Source: Planctomycetaceae bacterium
GTDB lineage: Bacteria; Planctomycetota; Planctomycetia; Pirellulales; Thermoguttaceae
Direction: 5' to 3'
DNA length: 6,343 nucleotides
NCBI GenBank assembly: GCA_031259095.1
Contig: JAIRLW010000480.1
Span: 1-6,343 of the forward strand
Position numbers and translations under genes: made by a program. Shown in pieces: positions 1 to 6,254 of the stretch; the first letter of the stretch is position 1, and the number at the start of each line of letters is the position of its first letter. The notes beneath the pieces are model-generated. The model saw only the letters and a list, made by a program, of their open reading frames with translations, did not search any database and was not told where the DNA came from.

Positions 1-195
1 TTCCTATTGATTTGGTATGGTATGGTTCAACTGATTAAACCGGCTTATACTTTTGCGTGGTTTTGGACAAGCAGTGTTGCAATTTATTTGTTGCTTCGCC
101 GAAGTGTGGACGCAACACCGTTGAGCGAAGTGTACCGGCTTGTTCTGGTGAAACCGCGAACATTACCGGAAATTAATATTAATAAAAGCAACTAA
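1..195 (+). CDS. C-terminal fragment of a membrane protein (partial at left edge)
   Basis: The reading frame is open from base 1 to the TAA at 193-195, giving 64 residues of what is most likely the end of a longer protein. A TTG at base 7 and an ATG at base 22 could act as starts, but the frame continues to the window edge and has no start context. The residues are strongly hydrophobic and aromatic (about residues 1-32, ending AIYLLL), followed by RR and a polar tail (SVDATPLSEVYR, then about 20 residues). This suggests a last transmembrane helix with a cytoplasmic C-terminus by the positive-inside rule. The tail resembles the ends of planctomycetal membrane proteins I have seen, but I cannot name a family. 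Function unknown. It is followed within 10 bases by the repeat unit at 202-389. Confidence 0.6.
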   Translation, partial: FLLIWYGMVQLIKPAYTFAWFWTSSVAIYLLLRRSVDATPLSEVYRLVLVKPRTLPEININKSN

Positions 196-201
196 AATTC
201 A

Positions 202-389
202 GGCAACTTCTAAAAATTTGGTAATATATCAGTGGAATTATTGTTTGAGGTTAAAAAAGTATTTGCCCTTTCGGAGCTAATATAAAAAATAAAAATTCCA
301 CTGATATATTACAAAATTTGTTTTTTGATCGACCGAAATCGACCCAATGCGACTAAAATCGATTTCAGTCGAAGTTTTTAGCAGTTCCC
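202..389. repeat. MITE-like 188-bp unit with imperfect terminal inverted repeats
   Basis: The left end GGCAACTTCTAAAAA (202-216) and the reverse complement of the right end (375-389, GGGAACTGCTAAAAA) match at 13 of 15 positions. Inside is a second inverted repeat, 214-239 against 294-319, matching at 25 of 26 positions with a perfect 19-bp core (221-239/294-312). A third palindrome, with one mismatched pair, lies at 350-371. No coding potential is visible. The unit fills most of the gap between the left-edge gene and the transporter. Nested inverted repeats with outer ends suggest a non-autonomous mobile element, but I see no clear target-site duplication and no transposase here, so mobility is an inference. 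Confidence 0.5.
221..312. repeat. Inverted pair of the 19-bp repeat GTAATATATCAGTGGAATT
   Basis: The 19-mer at 221-239 recurs as an exact reverse complement at 294-312, separated by 54 bases. If transcribed, the arms could form a long AU-rich stem with one mismatch (214-239/294-319). Related sequences occur in the right part of the window: the 16-mer 5868-5883 is the reverse complement of 218-233, and 6309-6327 matches 221-239 at 16 of 19 positions. This is therefore a dispersed family rather than a hairpin private to this locus. Confidence 0.75.
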
Positions 390-441
390 TTAACTTGGTT
401 TTATCTGTTCATATTCCTTTCACTTTAATAACAAGCATCCG

Positions 442-2028
442 ATGAAACAGGAAAACTGGACAACGCAGTTGGGTGTAATCATGGCGGTGGCGGGCAGCGC
501 TGTTGGTTTGGGTAATTTTTTGCGGTTTCCCGGTCAGGCGGCAATGTATGGCGGCGGTGCGTTTATGATTCCGTATTTTATTGCGTTTATTCTGCTTGGC
601 TTGCCTATTGTTTGGGCGGAGTGGACGCTCGGACGTTATGCCGGCATTCGCGGTTATCATTCCGCGTCCGGCATTTTTCGTTGTGTTACGGGAAGACGAA
701 GTATGGCGTATGCGGGTTCGTTTTGCGTAACACTAACAACTATTATTACCTCGTTTTACGTTTTCATTGAGGGCTGGTGTCTTGCGTATGCGTTACGTTA
801 TTTTTTTGGCTGGATGGGACACGGTGCGGATAGGAATTTCAGTAAACTGTTTATTGAAACAGCCGGTTTGGAAGGCAATGGGGCATTGTTTCAGAATGGT
901 TTGATGAATTTCAATTTGCTTTGTATGGTGTTTTGTTTATTGCTCAATTATGTTCTGATTTATCGCGGTATTGTCAAAGGTATTGAATGGTTTTGTTCGT
1001 TGGCATTACCGGCGTTGTTGGTTTGTTCGCTGATTATCTTGGCGCGTGTTCTGACGCTTGGCAATCCGACAGGAATTGAGGGGCAAAGTATTATTGATGG
1101 ATTGGGTTTTGTCTGGAATCCGTCACAACCGAACAAAACGTTATGGGAATCGCTTTCGAATCCTGAAACTTGGCTTGCCGGAGCGGGACAGGTTTTCTTT
1201 TCGTTGTCGCTTGGTTTTGGGGTCATCTGTACGTATGCTAGTTACACGCGGCGAAATGATGACATTGTACTTTCCGGTTTAACGGCTGCGGCGGGCAACG
1301 GATTTTGTGAAGCGGTTATTGCGGCAATGATGATCATTCCGGCGGCGTACATTTTTCTTGGACCTGCTTTTCTAACACCGGAAAATCTTAACAGTTCTTT
1401 TGCGATTGGTTTTCAGGCGTTACCGGAGGTGTTTCATCAAATGCCGATGGGACGTGTTTTTGGTTTTTTGTTTTTCTTTTTACTGTTCCTTGCGGCTGTT
1501 ACGAGTTCGATTTCGACACTTCAACCGGCGGTTACTCTTCTTGAAGAAGGACTTCAATTAGGGCGAAAATCCAGTCTAACCATTGCCGGAATGATTACGA
1601 CGTTCGGGGCATTTTTCACCGCCTATTTTACAAAAAACCTGACTGCTTTGGACACAATGGATTTTTGGGTTTGTAACGTGTTGATTTTCATGATGGCAGA
1701 AGTTCAGATTATTATTTTTGGTTGGGTACTTGGCACGGATGCGGGCATGGCGGAACTTCAGCACGGAACACAAATTCGGATTCCTTATTTTTTCCGGTTT
1801 ATAATGAAATACGTTTCACCGCTTTATTTGCTGGTGGTTTTTATTGCGTGGGTGTACCTGAAATCGTCGGAACAACTCGATAAGATTCTACAAAATCCGG
1901 TTGTCCAACTTTCACTTGGTTTCATTGCTTTTGTAGCAATATTTAATCTTGTCATCACTTCTCAAGCGTTGGCACGGTGGGAAAAACAGGAACAACTCGA
2001 TAAAAACACCTCCGATTGGGAAATCTGA
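442..2028 (+). CDS. LeuT-type sodium:amino-acid symporter (NSS/SNF family)
   Basis: A 528-residue inner-membrane protein, close to the 519 residues of Aquifex LeuT and collinear with it, expected to have 12 helices. These transporters couple Na+ entry to uptake of neutral amino acids. Conserved by eye: TM1 GSAVGLGNFLRFP (18-30) with Na1/Na2 ligands G18, A20, V21 and N25 and gate R28; TM3 Y106; TM6 FFSLSLGFG (252-260) with F253, S256 and F259; N286; E290, which in LeuT stands in for bound chloride; TM8 A351, T354 and S355 (Na2); and gate D404. Differences from LeuT: S254 for Thr at Na1, I102 for Val104, and S358/T359 for Ala/Ile in the pocket, so the substrate may differ. The ATG at 442 gives an N-terminus (MKQENWTTQLG) matching LeuT. 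No Shine-Dalgarno is visible. The flanks are repeats, so it is probably a single-gene unit. Family call very sure, substrate unknown. Confidence 0.96.
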   Translation: MKQENWTTQLGVIMAVAGSAVGLGNFLRFPGQAAMYGGGAFMIPYFIAFILLGLPIVWAEWTLGRYAGIRGYHSASGIFRCVTGRRSMAYAGSFCVTLTTIITSFYVFIEGWCLAYALRYFFGWMGHGADRNFSKLFIETAGLEGNGALFQNGLMNFNLLCMVFCLLLNYVLIYRGIVKGIEWFCSLALPALLVCSLIILARVLTLGNPTGIEGQSIIDGLGFVWNPSQPNKTLWESLSNPETWLAGAGQVFFSLSLGFGVICTYASYTRRNDDIVLSGLTAAAGNGFCEAVIAAMMIIPAAYIFLGPAFLTPENLNSSFAIGFQALPEVFHQMPMGRVFGFLFFFLLFLAAVTSSISTLQPAVTLLEEGLQLGRKSSLTIAGMITTFGAFFTAYFTKNLTALDTMDFWVCNVLIFMMAEVQIIIFGWVLGTDAGMAELQHGTQIRIPYFFRFIMKYVSPLYLLVVFIAWVYLKSSEQLDKILQNPVVQLSLGFIAFVAIFNLVITSQALARWEKQEQLDKNTSDWEI

Positions 2029-2069
2029 ATTGGCGTGATTATTTCGGATTGGCGTGTCAATTATTTCAG
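2029..2069. repeat. Imperfect tandem repeat directly after the transporter stop codon
   Basis: ATTGGCGTG occurs at 2029-2037 and again at 2048-2056, each followed by a variant of ATTATTTC. This gives two degenerate copies of a unit of about 19-22 bases, starting at the base after the stop codon. A weaker echo (CCGATTGG) lies within the last codons of the gene. It could be simple slippage or the remnant of an insertion. Confidence 0.45.
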
Positions 2070-2153
2070 GGAACTTCTAAAAACTCATTTTTTGATCGAC
2101 CGAAATCGGCTAAAATCGATTTTAGCCGATTTTAGCCGATTTCGGTCGATTTT
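2069..2153. repeat. Solo repeat end plus perfect 24-bp hairpin; possible weak terminator
   Basis: GGGAACTTCTAAAAA at 2069-2083 matches the ends of the unit at 202-389. The 21 bases 2088-2108 are identical to 321-341, beginning TTTTTTGATCGACC. Then 2095-2118 and 2127-2150 are exact reverse complements, giving a 24-bp stem with an 8-base loop, followed by TTTT at 2150-2153. It begins about 65 bases past the transporter stop and could end that transcript. However, the T-run is short and the stem belongs to a repeat family, so a terminator role is only plausible. A partner for the solo 15-bp end is not found before the kinase. Confidence 0.6.
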
Positions 2154-2178
2154 AGTCTGTGAAGAAACGAGTAGTAGG

Positions 2179-2216
2179 TGATGTTTCGCCGAAACATCAT
2201 GTCGGCAGCCGCCGAC
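2179..2216. repeat. Two adjacent small hairpins
   Basis: TGATGTTTCG (2179-2188) and its exact complement CGAAACATCA (2190-2199) flank a single base. Immediately after, GTCGGC (2201-2206) pairs with GCCGAC (2211-2216) around four bases. As DNA these are compact palindromes of the REP/short-interspersed kind. Their GC-rich composition contrasts with the AT-rich DNA on either side. There is no following T-run, so I do not call them terminators. Confidence 0.6.
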
Positions 2217-2231
2217 GCGGTCTTTGGGTAA

Positions 2232-2267
2232 AAGGTCGCCTACCGATAGAAGGTTGCCTACCTGATA
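2232..2267. repeat. 18-bp imperfect direct repeat
   Basis: AAGGTCGCCTACCGATA (2232-2248) is followed by AAGGTTGCCTACCTGATA (2250-2267): the same unit with one C/T change and one inserted base. The CCTAC part is complementary to GTAGG at 2174-2178, just before the hairpin pair, so the block 2174-2267 may be one composite repeat module. It contains no open frame of note. Confidence 0.5.
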
Positions 2268-2507
2268 TTGACCAAACAACACCCAAAAAAGATGAAACAA
2301 TCAGAAATTTCTTTTAATCACCCTTTCTTAAAGAATCCATATCGTGTATGCTATTCTTTATTGGATTTGTGAATTTTCCTGTTCATTGGGAATAGTTGCG
2401 ATTTTATCATCTGAGTTTTGCCGGTCAATCTTATTTTCCGTGTAACGCGCCGCAACGTGACCTGTGCAAATGACTCAATATTTCAGTCCATTTCATTGAA
2501 CAAAATT

Positions 2508-5414
2508 ATGACCGAGTCGATAACTTCTGCCCTAACGCTTTTTCAAGAGATACGTGATCCGGTGGTCATTGTCAATGCCCAAACGGAAAACGTCGTTTGG
2601 TGTAATTCCCAATTCAAACAACATTTCGGAGAAATTACTCCAAACGGAATTTGTGAAAAACTTCATAAATTGCTTCACAGTCACGAAACATTAAAATCGT
2701 TAATCAAAACAATTTTGTCAGATCATTTCGGTCATTCCGGTTCGTTTTCGAAATCACGATTGGCGGTTACGGTTGACGATTGGTCCGGTAAGGTGTTGCC
2801 GACGCCGATAGATTGGCACGGCGAAACCGCGTTAGGACTGATTTTTGAAAAATCGCCGGATTCGCCGGATATCGAAGAAAAATTACGCCAACAAGAAGAA
2901 TTATTATTACGTCGTAATCAGGCATTGGTCGCGTTGAGCCAAGACCCCGTGATGGAAACAAACGATTTTTCGGCAATTGCCAAAGTCCTCGCCAAAACCT
3001 GCTCCGTCACTCTAAACACTGTTCGAACCGGAATTTGGCTTTTAAATCAGGAAACCGGCAATCTCGATAATACCGCCATGTACACCTTAGCCACCGATTC
3101 CTTTTCTATTGATCCTTCGTTTCCGGCAAATACCTTTCCTATTTATTACGAAATGTTGCACACTAAACGGAATATTGTCATTCCCGATACCGAAAATGAT
3201 ATTATTCTGCCCGGTATGACCGCATCCTATAGTAATAGTGGAATTCGTGCGTTATTGGATAGTCCTATTCGACTTTTTGGCGAACTGTTCGGCGTGATTT
3301 GTATTGAACATGCCGGATCGCCGCGTTATTGGACATTGGAAGATCAAATTTTCGGCGCGTCTTTAGCCGATCTTGCGGCAATCGCAGTGGAAACTTCCCG
3401 CCGCCGCGAAAGTCAACGCCGAATGCAAACACTTGTCTCCAACCTTCCGGGAATGGCGTTTCGTTGCCGTAACAATTCGCCGGATTTCACGATGGAGTTT
3501 GTCAGTGAAGGTCTTAAAGATATTACAGGGTTCGATGCAGAGGATCTCCTCAATAATAACCGAATCACTTATTTCGATTTGGTGCATCCAGAGGATCGTT
3601 CCTCGTTGCTCAAAGCCAATATGGAAACGCTTTATGTCGGAATGCCGCTTGAATCGATTTACCGTTTTGTGCATAAAGATGGAAGTGTCCGGTGGGTTTG
3701 GGAACGTGCCCGCGTGGTGGAGGTGGATCCCAATAATCCTAATTTCAGTATTTCCGAAGGTTTTGTTACCGATATTACGGAACATCGGCGACTCGAAGAA
3801 GCGGAAGCCGCGAATCGCGCCAAAGGTGAATTTTTCGCCAATATGAGTCATGAAATTCGTACGCCAATGAACGGCGTGATCGGTTTGACCGACCTTCTTG
3901 CGAAAACGCCGCTTTCCGATTTACAGATACAATATATCAATATGATTCGGCAAAGCGCCGGTTCACTCCTTGCGATTATCAACGACATTCTTGATTTCTC
4001 TAAAATTGAAGCGGGAAAACTAAGTCTCGACGCTCATGAATTTGAATTGGTTCCGCTCATTGAAGACGCTTGTGATGCGATTGCGTTACAACTCTATAAA
4101 AAAGGAGTCAGAATTGCGGTAACAATTGACAGCCGGATTCGTGGACGTTTCATTGGAGACAGCGGCCGTTTACGGCAAATTCTGTTAAATCTGCTCAGTA
4201 ATGCCAGTAAGTTCACTAATGAAGGTGAAATTATTGTTCGTGTTCAATTCGTTTCCTTAGGCGCGATTGATTCTTCAACCTGTTTGTTACGTTTTGAAAT
4301 TGAAGACACGGGAATTGGAATTTCATCTGACCGCGTTGACCATCTTTTTAAACCGTTCACTCAGGCAGACTCTTCCGTAACACGTCGTTACGGCGGTACC
4401 GGTTTGGGACTTTCCATCTGTAAAAAATTGGTTGAAATGATGGGCGGCGATCTCAAAGTGGAAAGTGAACTCAGACGCGGTTCGCGTTTTTGGTTTACAG
4501 TGATGTTACATCGGTTGCCGGACGCCGAACCATTTCCGACCTTACCCAAACAACCGATTCCCGGAACTCATTCGATTGTTTTAGATATTCATCCGGCAAC
4601 ACGACAGGTCTTGAAACATTTAATCACCGAATTCGGCGGAACTCTGGTCGAGTCGGATTCGCCAACCGATTTTATCGCTCAAATTGATGAACAGATTAAA
4701 AACGGTCATCCCTTCGATTGGATTTTCTGTGAATCGGAGTATCCGGGTTACGGAATGGAACAACTCAAAAATGATTTGCTGAAAATTGCGGAAAAAGATC
4801 ATTCACGATTGGTAATTCTGTTTTCGCTGGGCGCGACGTTTCAATCGTTGGAAAATATTAATTTACCCAATCTGTACGGATATTTATTCAAACCAATCCG
4901 TTACGAGAGTTTGTACCAAATTCTTAACGCTTCTTCAAAAGAATCGCTTTTCCCGTCGGAAAACGCACCGAAAACCAATCAGGAAAGCAACAGTACCGCG
5001 TCAACGGTAGAAATGTTACCGCTTCGTATTTTGTTGGTGGAAGATGTTAAAATCAACATTATTGTTGCAACGACTATGCTTTGTGCGTTAGGACATCAGG
5101 TGGATGTTGCGGAAAACGGGATTCAGGCGTTGGAGGCAATGCGGAACAAAGAGTACGATTTGGTGTTTATGGATTGCCAAATGCCGGAGATGGACGGCTA
5201 TCAATGTACTCGGCAACTCCGGCAGGCGTTGGATGTTCTAAGCAATCATAATGTTCCGGTCATTGCCATGACCGCGCATGCCATGACCGGTGATCGTGAA
5301 AAATGCCTTGACGCCGGAATGGACGATTACATCTCAAAACCTATTGATTCCGAACAATTACGTAATATTGTTCTCCGATGGTGTGGAAAAAGAAGTGATG
5401 GCGTAAAAAATTAG
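2508..5414 (+). CDS. Soluble hybrid histidine kinase PAS-GAF-PAS-HisKA-HATPase-pseudoREC-REC
   Basis: A 968-residue sensor kinase that should autophosphorylate on His and relay to its own C-terminal receiver. No transmembrane segment is seen, so it is cytoplasmic. Domains, numbered from the ATG: PAS about 8-115; charged coiled-coil-like linker about 120-140; GAF about 150-298; PAS/PAC about 302-425; HisKA with [10 protein letters not shown] (H448); HATPase_c with N-box [10 protein letters not shown] (N561/N565), G1 DTGIGI (D600) and G2 GGTGLGL (629-635); a degenerate receiver about 685-805 with Glu742 in place of the phospho-Asp; and a canonical receiver about 838-955 (E845, D846, D889, T922, K944). 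There is no Hpt domain and no partner regulator nearby. An in-frame TTG at 2418 would add 30 residues, but it lies three bases after an in-frame stop and the extra sequence is not domain-like. The ATG sits just before the PAS fold, so I prefer it. Neither start has a Shine-Dalgarno. The signal sensed is unknown. Confidence 0.95.
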   Translation: MTESITSALTLFQEIRDPVVIVNAQTENVVWCNSQFKQHFGEITPNGICEKLHKLLHSHETLKSLIKTILSDHFGHSGSFSKSRLAVTVDDWSGKVLPTPIDWHGETALGLIFEKSPDSPDIEEKLRQQEELLLRRNQALVALSQDPVMETNDFSAIAKVLAKTCSVTLNTVRTGIWLLNQETGNLDNTAMYTLATDSFSIDPSFPANTFPIYYEMLHTKRNIVIPDTENDIILPGMTASYSNSGIRALLDSPIRLFGELFGVICIEHAGSPRYWTLEDQIFGASLADLAAIAVETSRRRESQRRMQTLVSNLPGMAFRCRNNSPDFTMEFVSEGLKDITGFDAEDLLNNNRITYFDLVHPEDRSSLLKANMETLYVGMPLESIYRFVHKDGSVRWVWERARVVEVDPNNPNFSISEGFVTDITEHRRLEEAEAANRAKGEFFANMSHEIRTPMNGVIGLTDLLAKTPLSDLQIQYINMIRQSAGSLLAIINDILDFSKIEAGKLSLDAHEFELVPLIEDACDAIALQLYKKGVRIAVTIDSRIRGRFIGDSGRLRQILLNLLSNASKFTNEGEIIVRVQFVSLGAIDSSTCLLRFEIEDTGIGISSDRVDHLFKPFTQADSSVTRRYGGTGLGLSICKKLVEMMGGDLKVESELRRGSRFWFTVMLHRLPDAEPFPTLPKQPIPGTHSIVLDIHPATRQVLKHLITEFGGTLVESDSPTDFIAQIDEQIKNGHPFDWIFCESEYPGYGMEQLKNDLLKIAEKDHSRLVILFSLGATFQSLENINLPNLYGYLFKPIRYESLYQILNASSKESLFPSENAPKTNQESNSTASTVEMLPLRILLVEDVKINIIVATTMLCALGHQVDVAENGIQALEAMRNKEYDLVFMDCQMPEMDGYQCTRQLRQALDVLSNHNVPVIAMTAHAMTGDREKCLDAGMDDYISKPIDSEQLRNIVLRWCGKRSDGVKN

Positions 5415-5435
5415 CCTGATAATAACGCTCTTTGC

Positions 5436-5503
5436 CCCATTAGTCCCTATCACCCCTAATGTCCCTTTTTATAAGGACATTAGAGACGATAGGGACTAAT
5501 GGG
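5436..5503. repeat. Long nested hairpin downstream of the kinase
   Basis: CCCATTAGTCCCTATC (5436-5451) and GATAGGGACTAATGGG (5488-5503) are perfect 16-bp complements. Inside them CTAATGTCC (5456-5464) pairs perfectly with GGACATTAG (5475-5483), so only a short internal mismatch (four bases on each side) and a 10-base loop are unpaired. The outer and inner stems share the words ATTAG and TCCC, as if built from a repeated unit. It lies 22 bases past the kinase stop and could protect or end the mRNA. No T-run follows on either strand, so it is not a canonical intrinsic terminator. Confidence 0.75.
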
Positions 5504-5562
5504 ACAATTATTAAAAGAATCAAAAATCTTTTTGGCAAATGATATTTTTAGAGATTCTCTAT

Positions 5563-6099
5563 TAATTGCACTTTCCTAAAATAACAAACTACTTTTTGAG
5601 ACATTTTTTGTTTTTTACATTAGCCCCGATAGGGGCGTCAAGATTATAGCCCGCCCCAACGGGGTGGGGTTAAGTTCCTTCCCAACCCAACGCCCTGAAA
5701 GGGCAACGGGAAGATGATTAAATGACGAACCGTTTATAATCTTGACGCCCTTTCAGGGCTTTGGGGTATGATGGTACTGGAACCTACCCCGTTGGGGTAG
5801 GCGATTCAGTAAAAAATCCGACTGCCCTTTCAGGGCGAATACAATTTTTACCTAAAACAAATACTCAACTGATATATTACCAATTTTCTAAAAAATCAGA
5901 CAATTGGGGGCTTGCATCAAAAGGGATAATCTGTATCATAATATCTCATTTGTTATTTTTTAATTTTTTGGTAACTAATTTTTGCGTGAAAAACAGGAAT
6001 GATTTTGGGACTCTTTAGATATGAAAATAAACAGACCAAAAAATAAAAATACTTGAAAAATAAGGAGATTAAACTACTTTTTTTAAGAAAGTGCAGTTA
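5563..6099. repeat. Distant imperfect inverted repeat bracketing the palindrome cluster
   Basis: TAATTGCACTTTCCTA (5563-5578) matches the reverse complement of 6084-6099 at 14 of 16 positions. Each end also has AAACTACTTTTT nearby (5586-5597 and 6071-6082), but in direct rather than inverted orientation. The 537-base interval holds the GC-rich palindromes. It may be the outline of an inserted element, but no target-site duplication is apparent, and AT-rich DNA can give such matches by chance. Confidence 0.3.
5623..5836. repeat. Cluster of GC-rich short palindromes
   Basis: Six small stems lie in about 214 bases: GCCCC/GGGGC (5623-5636); a C-rich/G-rich stem with one G-T pair (5650-5668); GCCCT/AGGGC (5692-5704); the same word inverted at 5747-5759; CCTACCCC/GGGGTAGG (5783-5801); and GCCCTTTCAGGGC again at 5824-5836. 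In addition, 5633-5648 and 5735-5750 are exact 16-bp reverse complements (GGGCGTCAAGATTATA and its complement). From memory, elements of this CCTACCCCGTTGGGGTAGG plus GCCCTTTCAGGGC type are dispersed in several bacterial phyla. Spacing is irregular, unlike CRISPR. An open frame across the right part (5761-6018, TTG start) is a by-product of the repeats. Confidence 0.75.
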
Positions 6100-6150
6100 C
6101 ACTTGAAAATTCGGTTTTATAAGAACAGAATTTTTGAGTCTTTTATTTAA

Positions 6151-6202
6151 AAATCCTGTAAATTCTGTTTATCTCGTCAAAATCTGTTTATCGTAACTGT
6201 CT
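6151..6202. repeat. Degenerate CTGTTTATC direct repeats
   Basis: AAATCCTGT (6151-6159), AAATTCTGTTTATC (6160-6173), AAAATCTGTTTATC (6179-6192) and a last weak copy (TCGTAACTGTC, 6191-6201) form a short degenerate tandem array. From general knowledge, AATCCTGT arrays of this sort are common intergenic elements in several phyla and often sit beside ACCACNAAG repeats. That is also the arrangement here, with 6215-6240 next to it. Confidence 0.5.
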
Positions 6203-6220
6203 ATTTTATTTTTTACCACC

Positions 6221-6254
6221 AAGTCCCCAGAAAGCACAGAGCGGGACTTTTTTT
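6221..6254 (+). terminator. Hairpin followed by a T-run (possible intrinsic terminator)
   Basis: AAGTCCC (6221-6227) and GGGACTT (6243-6249) form a 7-bp stem with a 15-base loop. A run of seven Ts (6248-6254) overlaps the end of the stem. The form fits an intrinsic terminator on the + strand. However, the nearest + strand gene ended about 800 bases earlier, and the loop looks like part of an ACCACCAAG...CACAGAG repeat remnant. It may therefore be coincidental, or may end an unseen short transcript. Confidence 0.3.

Noticed and set aside
409..660. 83-codon minus-strand open frame overlapping the transporter start
   Set aside because: It runs antisense to the highly conserved TM1-TM2 coding sequence of the transporter, and its composition is a shadow (many K, R, N, H with no hydrophobic pattern).
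2324..2352. Possible sigma-70-like promoter before the kinase (TATGCT at 2347-2352)
   Set aside because: The -10 match is only partial and no reasonable -35 element is found at the right spacing, so it is not distinguishable from AT-rich background.
2418..2507. In-frame 30-codon extension of the kinase from a TTG start
   Set aside because: The TTG lies three bases after an in-frame TGA, has no ribosome-binding site, and the extra residues show no domain character, while the ATG at 2508 leads directly into the PAS fold.
3363..3851. Open frames of 162 and 157 codons on both strands inside the kinase gene
   Set aside because: They overlap the PAS and linker coding part of a clear 968-residue kinase, show no domain-like sequence, and are shadows of its codon usage.
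5623..5836. Possible CRISPR array
   Set aside because: Repeat words are short, palindromic, of different sequence and irregularly spaced. There are no uniform spacers, and no cas gene is present.
5761..6018. 85-codon open frame with a TTG start after the kinase
   Set aside because: Its first third is read straight through palindromic repeats (GCCCTTTCAGGGC, CCTACCCC) and the rest through AT-rich repeat DNA. There is no ribosome-binding site or recognisable protein.
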